DNA from: Fontimonas thermophila | GTDB taxonomy: Bacteria > Pseudomonadota > Gammaproteobacteria > Nevskiales > Nevskiaceae | Assembly (NCBI RefSeq): GCF_900113085.1 | Contig: NZ_FOOC01000004.1 | Span: 62,001 to 126,000 of the forward strand | Reading direction: 5' to 3' | DNA length: 64,000 nt | In this document: piece after piece, positions 57,982 to 64,000 of the stretch | Layout of the letters: each line of letters begins with the position of its first letter | How positions within the stretch are numbered: position 1 is the first letter of the stretch | Translations under genes and position numbers: made by a program | The notes under the pieces: model-generated | Told to the model about the DNA's origin: nothing | Databases searched by the model: none | The model's input: the letters and a program-made list of their open reading frames with translations, nothing else

Positions 57982-58527
57982 ATGGCCGCAGCCGCGAATG
58001 CCGCCGATGATGAGAAAGCCATCGTCCCCCCAGATGCGCCGCCCAAGAAAGGGGGCGGCGGTGCCGTCGGTGTGCTGTTGGCCAGCGTGTTGGTGAGCGC
58101 GGGTGCATCGGGCGGCGTCGCTTATGCCGTCGCCCGCCACGTACTGGCGACGGCATCTCCCGCGCATGCGCTGGCCGAGCCAGCACCGGAAAACAAAGCA
58201 CCGGACAAGCCAGCGCAGTATTTCGCGCTGGATCCAGCCTTCGTCGTCAACATCGAGGACGCCTATACCCAGCGGTTTCTGCAGGTGCAGGTCGAGGTGA
58301 TGTCGCGCGATCCCAAGACCATCGAGGCCGTGCAGCACCACGCTCCACGCATCCGCAGCAGCCTGCTGCTGTTGTTCGGCCAGCAGCAGGCGGCCGATCT
58401 GGCGACGCGGGCCGGCAAGGAGAAGCTGCAGGCCGAGGTGCTCGCCGAGATCCGCAACATCCTGCGCGCCGAGACGGGCAGTGATGCGGTCGAGGCCGTC
58501 TATTTCACCAGCTTCGTGATGCAATGA
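57982..58527 (+). CDS. fliL: Flagellar basal-body protein FliL
   Basis: 181 residues. A single membrane anchor (about 30-52, VGVLLASVLVSAGASGG) is followed by a periplasmic domain of the stomatin-like FliL fold, with DPAFVVNIED and SRDPKTIEAVQHHAP. FliL associates with the stator and supports torque. GGAG is 9 bases before the ATG. Its stop overlaps fliM. Confidence 0.93.
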   Translation: MAAAANAADDEKAIVPPDAPPKKGGGGAVGVLLASVLVSAGASGGVAYAVARHVLATASPAHALAEPAPENKAPDKPAQYFALDPAFVVNIEDAYTQRFLQVQVEVMSRDPKTIEAVQHHAPRIRSSLLLLFGQQQAADLATRAGKEKLQAEVLAEIRNILRAETGSDAVEAVYFTSFVMQ

Positions 58528-59525
58528 GCGCGAGCGATCTTCTGTCCCAGGACGAAATCGACGCCCTGTTGCATGGCGTCGACAGCGGGGCCGTCGATAC
58601 CACGCCACCGCCGGCCGCGCCCGGCGAGGCACGGCCCTTCGACTTCGCCGCGCAGGACCGCATCGTGCGCGGGCGCATGCCGACGCTGGAGATGATCAAC
58701 GAGCGCTTCGCGCGTTTGTTCCGCATCTCGCTGTTCAACATGCTGCGCCGCTCGCCGGAACTCACCGTCGTCGGCATCGAGACGGCCAAATTCAGCGAAT
58801 ACACCCATTCGCTCTATGTCCCGACCAATCTCAACCTGATCCGGGTCAAGCCTCTGCGCGGTACCGGGCTGATCGTCTTCGAGCCGCACTTGGTGTTCAG
58901 CATCGTCGAAAACTTCTTTGGCGGTGACGGCCGGCTCAAGACCAAGATCGAAGGACGCGAATTCACGCCCACCGAGATGCGGGTGATCCAGTTACTGCTC
59001 AAGCAGGCTTTCGAAGACATGCAGGAGGCCTGGAGTCCGGTCCTGAAACTGGAGTTCGAATACATCAATTCCGAGGTCAATCCGCATCTGGCGAACATCG
59101 TTTCGCCGAGCGAGATCGTCGTTGCCAGCAAGTTCAAGATCGAGCTGGAGGGTGGCGGCGGACATGTCCATGTCACCTTGCCGTATTCGATGATCGAGCC
59201 GATCCGCGACCTGCTCGACGCCGGCATCCAGTCGGACCGCATGGAGAAAGACGAACGCTGGAGTCTGGCGCTCAAAGAGCAGATCAAGGATGCCGAGGTC
59301 GAGCTGGATGCCGAGCTGGTTCGCGTGACGATCTCGTTGCGTCAGCTCATGCAGCTCAAGGCCGGAGACGTCATCCCGATCAATCTGCCCAAGACGCTGG
59401 ATCTGCGTGTCGAAGGCTTGCCGCTGTATCGCGGCAGTTTCGGCGTTTCCAACGGGCATAACGCCGTGCGCATCACCGAGGTGATCCGCCGGCTGCCTGT
59501 CCACGGCCAGCGCGAGGCGGCCTGA
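58524..59525 (+). CDS. fliM: Flagellar motor switch protein FliM
   Basis: 333 residues. The N-terminal CheY-binding peptide LLSQDEIDALLHG is intact, followed by the middle CheC/FliG-binding domain (INERFARLFRISLFN, then SLYVPTNLNLIRVKPLRGTGL), and the C-terminal SpoA domain that forms the C ring with FliN. It overlaps fliL by ATGA. Confidence 0.97.
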   Translation: MSASDLLSQDEIDALLHGVDSGAVDTTPPPAAPGEARPFDFAAQDRIVRGRMPTLEMINERFARLFRISLFNMLRRSPELTVVGIETAKFSEYTHSLYVPTNLNLIRVKPLRGTGLIVFEPHLVFSIVENFFGGDGRLKTKIEGREFTPTEMRVIQLLLKQAFEDMQEAWSPVLKLEFEYINSEVNPHLANIVSPSEIVVASKFKIELEGGGGHVHVTLPYSMIEPIRDLLDAGIQSDRMEKDERWSLALKEQIKDAEVELDAELVRVTISLRQLMQLKAGDVIPINLPKTLDLRVEGLPLYRGSFGVSNGHNAVRITEVIRRLPVHGQREAA

Positions 59526-59569
59526 GCGTCCATGAAATCCCTATTGCCCACCATGTCAGAGGTTGGTTC

Positions 59570-59914
59570 ATGAACACCGAAGCCCAGAAACATGCCGAGC
59601 CGGCACGCGCCAGCTTCCAGACGCTGGAAGATCGCGGCACCGCTGCCCAGGGCGACGTCAATCTCGACGTGATCCTCGACGTGCCGGTGACACTGTCACT
59701 GGAAGTCGGCCGCTCGCGCATCCCCATCCGCAGCCTGCTCCAGCTCAGCCAGGGTTCGGTCGTCGAGCTCGATCGTGCCGCCGGTGAGCCGCTCGATGTC
59801 TACGCCAACGGCACGCTGGTCGCACACGGGGAGGTCGTCGTCGTCAACGAAAAATTCGGGATCCGTCTGATCGACGTGGTCAGCCCGGCGGAGCGGATCC
59901 GCAGACTCAAGTGA
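59570..59914 (+). CDS. fliN: Flagellar motor switch protein FliN
   Basis: 114 residues with a SpoA domain (about 40-114): LEVGRSRIPIRSLLQLSQGSVVELDRAAGEPLDVYANG in pieces, ending ERIRRLK. FliN forms the bottom of the C ring and an FliH docking site. 44 bp separate it from fliM. Confidence 0.97.
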   Translation: MNTEAQKHAEPARASFQTLEDRGTAAQGDVNLDVILDVPVTLSLEVGRSRIPIRSLLQLSQGSVVELDRAAGEPLDVYANGTLVAHGEVVVVNEKFGIRLIDVVSPAERIRRLK

Positions 59915-59931
59915 ACCGGCGGGGTGACACC

Positions 59932-60372
59932 ATGACCCGTGATGCGCCTGGGTTTTTCTTGCGGCGATCGGTCTGCGCCGTGTTCGGCGTCGGTGTGCCG
60001 GGCGTGGGCATGGCTGGCGAGCCGGCGGCGGCAGTGCCGGCCGCCGGTGTGTGGGAGATGCTCGGCAGCCTGCTGTTCGTGCTCGCCATCGTTTTTGCGC
60101 TGGCGTGGCTCGTCCGCGCGCTGCAGGGGGCGCGTTTTGCCCGTGGCGCGACGTTGCAGATACAGGGCGGGTTGCGGCTCGGCGCGAAAGAGAGCGTGGT
60201 CTTGCTGCAGGTGGGCGAACAGCAGTTCCTGCTCGGGGTTGCGCCGGGCAGCGTGCAGCTGCTGCATCGCTTCGAGCAGCCGGTGATTCCGGCACAACCC
60301 GGCGCATCGCCACCGCTGTCGGCGTTCGCCGAACGCCTGCGTCAGGCCCTGGGAGGCAAATCCCTGCCATGA
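59932..60372 (+). CDS. fliO: Flagellar export protein FliO
   Basis: 146 residues from ATG at 59932 (GGGGTG upstream); a GTG at 59911 overlapping the fliN stop is an alternative. One membrane segment (about 40-62, LGSLLFVLAIVFALAWLVRAL) and a cytoplasmic tail with GGLRLGAKESVVLLQVGEQQFLLGV, the FliO pattern. FliO helps assemble the FliP ring of the export gate. Its stop overlaps fliP. Confidence 0.92.
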   Translation: MTRDAPGFFLRRSVCAVFGVGVPGVGMAGEPAAAVPAAGVWEMLGSLLFVLAIVFALAWLVRALQGARFARGATLQIQGGLRLGAKESVVLLQVGEQQFLLGVAPGSVQLLHRFEQPVIPAQPGASPPLSAFAERLRQALGGKSLP

Positions 60373-61190
60373 ATCTTGATCCGCGATACGGCATGTGCCT
60401 GCGATCGGACAGCCCATCGGGCGCGCGCCGGCGGCCGGGCCGCGGCGGCCGATGGTGGGCCGCGTTCGCGCTGATGAGCCTCTGGATGCCGGTCTGGGCC
60501 GCACCCGCGCTGCCGGCGGTGACCGCAACGCCGGTCGCCGGTGGTGGCACCGAATACAGCCTGAGTATTCAGGTGCTGCTGCTGATGACGGCATTGACGC
60601 TGCTGCCGGCGGCACTGCTGTCGATGACCGCTTTTACGCGTATCGTCATCGTGCTCGGTTTGCTGCGTCAGGCCTTGGGTACTGGGCAGACGCCAACCAA
60701 CCAGGTGCTGATCGGTTTGTCGCTGTTCCTGACTTTTTTCGTGATGTCGCCGGTCATCGAGCGGGTTTATACCGATGCGGTGCAGCCCTATATGGCAGGC
60801 GAGCTCGCCTTCGAGCCGGCACTGCAGGCGGCAGTGCGGCCGATGCGGGCCTTCATGCTCGCGCAGACGCGTGAAACCGACTTGCTGACGTTTGCGCGCA
60901 TCGCGGGCGATGGCCGTTACGCCTCCGCCGAGCAGATTCCGTTTGCCGTGCTCGCCGCGGCGTTTCTGACGTCCGAGCTGACGACCGCGTTCCAGATCGG
61001 TTTTCTGCTGTTCATTCCATTCGTGATCATCGACATGGTCGTGGCGAGCGTGTTGATGAGCATGGGCATGATGATGCTCTCGCCGATGCTGATCTCGCTG
61101 CCGTTCAAGCTGATGCTGTTCGTGCTCGTCGATGGCTGGTCGCTGGTGACGGGCATGCTCGCGGCTTCGTTCCGGGCGTCTGGCGCATGA
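60369..61190 (+). CDS. fliP: Flagellar export gate protein FliP
   Basis: 273 residues with a cleavable signal (about 27-46) and four membrane segments. The core motifs are TAFTRIVIVLGLLRQALGTGQTPTNQVL-type (read in pieces) and the conserved C-terminal pore region FLTSELTTAFQIGF and MGMMMLSPMLISLPFKLMLFVLVDGW. FliP forms the fivefold pore ring of the export gate. An N-terminal basic extension (RSDSPSGARRRPG) of about 20 residues precedes the signal. Overlaps fliO and fliQ. Confidence 0.95.
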   Translation: MNLDPRYGMCLRSDSPSGARRRPGRGGRWWAAFALMSLWMPVWAAPALPAVTATPVAGGGTEYSLSIQVLLLMTALTLLPAALLSMTAFTRIVIVLGLLRQALGTGQTPTNQVLIGLSLFLTFFVMSPVIERVYTDAVQPYMAGELAFEPALQAAVRPMRAFMLAQTRETDLLTFARIAGDGRYASAEQIPFAVLAAAFLTSELTTAFQIGFLLFIPFVIIDMVVASVLMSMGMMMLSPMLISLPFKLMLFVLVDGWSLVTGMLAASFRASGA

Positions 61191-61456
61191 GTCCGGAAGA
61201 CGTGCTGACGATCGGGCGCGACGCCCTGGCCCTGGGCATTCTGCTCGGCGCCCCCCTGCTGCTGACCGCGCTCGTCGTCGGCGTCGTCGTCGGCGTGTTT
61301 CAGGCCGCGACCCAGATCAACGAGATGACCCTGAGTTTCATCCCCAAGCTGCTGGCGATGGCGGTGGTCTGCATCGCCGCCGGACCGTGGATGCTGCGCT
61401 TGCTCACCGAATACACCCGGCGGTTGATCGAGGGCATTCCGGGCCTGCTGGGTTAG
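61187..61456 (+). CDS. fliQ: Flagellar export gate protein FliQ
   Basis: 89 residues with two membrane segments (about 12-38 and 48-68) joined by a loop containing QAATQINEMTLSFIPK, the family signature. FliQ is the fourth to seventh helical layer of the export gate. It overlaps fliP, with fliR 9 bp downstream. Confidence 0.96.
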   Translation: MSPEDVLTIGRDALALGILLGAPLLLTALVVGVVVGVFQAATQINEMTLSFIPKLLAMAVVCIAAGPWMLRLLTEYTRRLIEGIPGLLG

Positions 61457-61465
61457 GGCGCGCCC

Positions 61466-62245
61466 ATGTCATTTTCCGAAGCACAATTGATCGCCTGGAT
61501 GCAGCAGTATCTCTGGGTGTTCGTGCGCATCGGCGCCGTGTTCACGATCGCGCCGGTGCTCGGCGCGCGCAGTATCGCGCCGCGCATCCGCGTGCTGCTT
61601 GCGCTGCTGCTGACCCTGATCGTGGCGCCGCTGCTGCCGACGCCGGCGCCGGTGGAGGCATTCTCGGCACCGTGGCTGCGCATCCTCGTCGAGCAAATCG
61701 TCATCGGGGTGGCGATCGGCTTCGTGCTGGTGCTCGTGTTCGAAGCCGTCGTGCTCGGCGCCGAGCTGATCGCATTCGGCATGGGCCTGAGTTTTGCGCA
61801 GCTCGCCGATCCCCTGCGCGGGACCAGCACGCCGGTGCTCGGTCAGTTTCTGACCCTGATGGCAAGCCTGCTGTTTCTCGTCCTCGGCGGGCACTGGATG
61901 CTCATCGAACTGATCGTGCGTTCGTTCACATGGCTGCCCGTCGGTGGCATCGGCTGGGATGCCGGTGATGCCGGATACGTGCTGCGCTTTGCCGGATGGA
62001 TGTTCGTCGGCGGCTTGCGGCTGGCTCTGCCGGTGGTCATCGCGCTGCTGATCGTGAATCTGGCTATGGGCGTGATCAGCCGCAGCGCGCCGACGCTCAA
62101 CCTGTTCGCCGTCGGCTTCCCGGTGACGCTGGTAGCGGGCCTGGTGCTGGTGCGCGCCGGACTGCCGGCTTTTCAGGAAAACGTCGCAGCGCTGTTCGAG
62201 CAGGCCTGGTTGCTGCTCGGGCAATTGCTCGGCGCACATCCCTAG
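61466..62245 (+). CDS. fliR: Flagellar export gate protein FliR
   Basis: 259 residues, about six membrane segments. Signature segments are RIGAVFTIAPVLGARSIAPRIR at about 18-40 and GMGLSFAQLADPLRGTSTPVLGQF. FliR caps the FliP5-FliQ4-FliR1 gate. flhB follows after 3 bp. Confidence 0.95.
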   Translation: MSFSEAQLIAWMQQYLWVFVRIGAVFTIAPVLGARSIAPRIRVLLALLLTLIVAPLLPTPAPVEAFSAPWLRILVEQIVIGVAIGFVLVLVFEAVVLGAELIAFGMGLSFAQLADPLRGTSTPVLGQFLTLMASLLFLVLGGHWMLIELIVRSFTWLPVGGIGWDAGDAGYVLRFAGWMFVGGLRLALPVVIALLIVNLAMGVISRSAPTLNLFAVGFPVTLVAGLVLVRAGLPAFQENVAALFEQAWLLLGQLLGAHP

Positions 62246-62248
62246 CCG

Positions 62249-63394
62249 ATGGCCGAGACGGGTGGCCAGGACCGTACCGAACGCGCGACGCCCAAGCGGC
62301 TGCGCGATGCGCGCAAGCGCGGCGAGCTGCCGCGTTCGCGCGAGCTCGCTTCGCTGATCGTCGTCGGCGCCGGTGTGCTGACGCTGATGCTGCTGGGCAA
62401 TGCCATCGCCCATGGCGCGGCGCGGTGGATGCAGCGTGCGCTGTCGCCGGATCCGGCCATCCTCGAACATCCGGACGGGATGATCGCGCATTTGGCGACG
62501 CTGTTACGGGATGGTTTTAGCATCGCGCTGCCCCTGCTCGTGGCCGGCTTCGCCGCCGGCGTGATTGCGCCGCTGGTGCTCGGCGGCTGGAATTTTTCGC
62601 TGCAGGCACTTACGCCGCGGTTCGGCCGCATCGATCCACTCAAGGGGCTGGGGCGCATGTTTTCGGGTGCAAGCCTGGTCGAGCTGCTCAAGACCGTGCT
62701 CAAGGCCGGTCTGCTCGGCGCGATCGCAGCCGTGTATGTGTACACGCATCTCGATCATTTGATGGTGCTCGGCCGCGAGGCGACGGAATCTGCGATCGCG
62801 CACGGTCTTGGTCTGGCGCTCGGCGCCCTGGCCTGGCTCGGTGCGGGCTTGCTGCTGATCGCGGCGATCGATGCTCCGCATCAGTTGTGGTCATACGCGC
62901 GCCGGCTGCGCATGACCAGGCAGGAAGTGCGGCAGGAGTACAAAGAAGCCGAGGGCAGTCCGGAAGTCAAAGGGCGGTTACGCCGTCTGCAGCAGGAGGT
63001 GGCGCAGCGGCGCATGATGGACGCGGTGCCGACGGCCGATGTGGTCGTCGTCAATCCTTCGCATTACGCCGTGGCGCTCAAGTACGAATCCGGCCGCATG
63101 CGCGCTCCCAGGGTCGTCGCCAAAGGGGTCGATCTGATTGCGCTGACGATTCGCGAACTGGCCGGACGCCACAAGGTGCCGATCGTCTCGGCGCCGCCGC
63201 TGGCGCGGGCGCTCTATCGCAGTACCCGGCTCGGTGACGAAATTCCGGCGAATCTCTACGCCGCCGTTGCCCAGGTGCTGACTTACATCTACCAGTTGCG
63301 CAACTGGCGCAGCCAGACCGGGCCTGCCGGCAGGCCGCCCGCACCACCGGTCATCGGCGACGTGCCCGGCGGCGAGGCCGACGACGCGGCCTGA
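62249..63394 (+). CDS. flhB: Flagellar export switch protein FlhB
   Basis: 381 residues. Four membrane segments (about 33-205) and a cytoplasmic C-terminal domain. The N-terminus GGQDRTERATPKRL is classic. The autocleavage site is NPSH at 269-272, whereas most FlhB proteins have NPTH at the same numbers. Cleavage between Asn and Pro switches export from rod/hook to filament substrates with FliK. A Pro/Gly-rich tail follows. It ends 77 bp before flhA. Confidence 0.96.
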   Translation: MAETGGQDRTERATPKRLRDARKRGELPRSRELASLIVVGAGVLTLMLLGNAIAHGAARWMQRALSPDPAILEHPDGMIAHLATLLRDGFSIALPLLVAGFAAGVIAPLVLGGWNFSLQALTPRFGRIDPLKGLGRMFSGASLVELLKTVLKAGLLGAIAAVYVYTHLDHLMVLGREATESAIAHGLGLALGALAWLGAGLLLIAAIDAPHQLWSYARRLRMTRQEVRQEYKEAEGSPEVKGRLRRLQQEVAQRRMMDAVPTADVVVVNPSHYAVALKYESGRMRAPRVVAKGVDLIALTIRELAGRHKVPIVSAPPLARALYRSTRLGDEIPANLYAAVAQVLTYIYQLRNWRSQTGPAGRPPAPPVIGDVPGGEADDAA

Positions 63395-63444
63395 CCGCAG
63401 CCGGGCGGCGGTGTGTCACCTGCGCGGCGCTGGACCGGGGCGCA

Positions 63445-63460
63445 AGGCACGGGCCTTGCA
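63445..63460 (+). promoter_or_regulatory. Near-perfect sigma-54 promoter of flhA
   Basis: AGGCACGGGCCTTGCA contains GGCACG-N4-TTGCA with full match to the -24/-12 core. The predicted start near 63471 is 1 bp before the first ATG of flhA (63472) and 19 bp before the next in-frame ATG (63490). Confidence 0.82.
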
Positions 63461-63471
63461 CGCGGCTGCTC

Positions 63472-64000
63472 ATGACCCTCAACGATCTCATGCCCCGATT
63501 GCGCGACCTGAACCGCGCCGGACTGGCCGCGCCGCTGCTGCTGCTGACGATTCTGGCGATGATGGTCGTGCCGCTGGCGCCGGCGGTGCTCGACCTGATG
63601 TTCACGATGAACATCACGCTGTCGATCGCGATCCTGCTCGCCGTCATCTACGTGCTGCGGCCGCTGGATTTCAGCGCCTTTCCGACGATTCTGCTGTTCG
63701 CGACCCTGTTGCGTCTTGCGCTCAATGTCGCATCGACGCGTGTCGTGCTATTGCACGGTCATCAGGGCACGGATGCCGCGGGCCGGGTGATCGAGGCGTT
63801 CGGCGAGTTCGTGATCGGCGGCAATTACGCCGTCGGTCTGGTCGTCTTCATCATTCTGACCATCGTCAATTTCATGGTCGTCACCAAGGGCGCCGAGCGT
63901 GTTTCCGAGGTGTCCGCACGCTTTGTGCTCGACGCCTTGCCCGGCCGGCAGATGGCCATCGATGCCGATCTCAACGCCGGAATCCTGACGCGCGACGAAG
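63472..64000 (+). CDS. flhA: Flagellar export protein FlhA (N-terminal part, cut by window edge)
   Basis: The visible 176 residues include membrane segments from about residue 18 and the FHIPEP family sequence in pieces: LDLMFTMNITLSIAILLAV, then FSAFPTILLFATLLRLALNVAST and NFMVVTKGAERVSEVSARF, ending in GRQMAIDADLNAGI. FlhA is the proton-driven export engine with a large cytoplasmic ring domain, not visible here. Two in-frame ATGs (63472 and 63490) are possible; given the promoter position the second may be used, or the mRNA may be almost leaderless. No clear Shine-Dalgarno is seen. Confidence 0.96.
   Translation, partial: MTLNDLMPRLRDLNRAGLAAPLLLLTILAMMVVPLAPAVLDLMFTMNITLSIAILLAVIYVLRPLDFSAFPTILLFATLLRLALNVASTRVVLLHGHQGTDAAGRVIEAFGEFVIGGNYAVGLVVFIILTIVNFMVVTKGAERVSEVSARFVLDALPGRQMAIDADLNAGILTRDE

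Noticed and set aside
56672-58201. Antisense open frame of 509 codons over fliK
   Set aside because: fliK has a recognisable C-terminal domain and the antisense protein is low-complexity and His/Arg-rich.

Overview
The window reads as one contiguous stretch of core chromosome from a high-GC, motile gammaproteobacterium. The gene orders bcp-gcvR-dapA, lolB-ispE-tRNA(Gln)-prs-rplY-pth-ychF, hemA-prfA-prmC-moeB, hda-perM-DUF2066-purM-purN, gloB-methyltransferase-rnhA-dnaQ and fliEFGHIJK/fliLMNOPQR-flhB-flhA are all gammaproteobacterial. A FimX-like protein next to epmB and sigma-54 boxes in front of flagellar operons suggest a Pseudomonas/Xanthomonas-like lifestyle (type IV pili plus a polar flagellum); this is inference, and I cannot name the genus. 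No insertion sequence, prophage, CRISPR array or rRNA operon was seen. Genes are tightly packed, often with 4-base ATGA overlaps.

Layout. 1-3743: FimX-like c-di-GMP protein (cut by the left edge), and the EF-P system epmB / efp-epmA. 3780-7629: TSUP transporter, an unknown 111-residue protein, a PIN-PhoH ATPase, peroxiredoxin bcp and gcvR. 7801-9151: dapA, a short BamC-like lipoprotein and tRNA-Ser(GGA). 9292-16407 (minus strand): ychF, pth, rplY, prs, tRNA-Gln(UUG), ispE, lolB and a TPR lipoprotein. 16545-20850: hemA-prfA-prmC-moeB and a small unknown gene. 21235-25181: PAS-GGDEF-EAL phosphodiesterase, proS and a lytic transglycosylase. 25242-31877: LysM lipoprotein, wrbA, DUF2069, hda, perM, DUF2066, purM, purN and DUF3108.

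31911-36864: a NUDIX-metallo-beta-lactamase fusion, two small exported proteins, transaldolase, a YcbL-type hydrolase and an unusual CysH relative. 37193-45341: lon (with a sigma-32-like promoter), mltD, gloB, a methyltransferase, rnhA, dnaQ, an SDR and an ArsR-methyltransferase fusion. 45441-51109: a histone H1-like Lys/Ala-rich protein, fadB-fadA and an alpha-methylacyl-CoA racemase-type CoA transferase. 51302-64000: the flagellar basal body, switch and export genes fliE to flhA, flhA being cut by the right edge.

How the parts work together. Translation quality is heavily represented: EF-P and its lysylation enzymes, RF1 with its methylase PrmC, Pth, YchF, L25, ProS and two tRNAs. The flagellar block encodes MS ring, C ring, export ATPase and export gate, and I find three sigma-54 -24/-12 elements in front of fliE, fliL and flhA that would divide it into units. 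Most of the window is ordinary housekeeping DNA. The items most worth a second look are the histone-like gene with a long leader, the altered CysH, the NUDIX-MBL fusion, the ArsR-methyltransferase fusion, the BamC-like remnant and the sigma-54 set.
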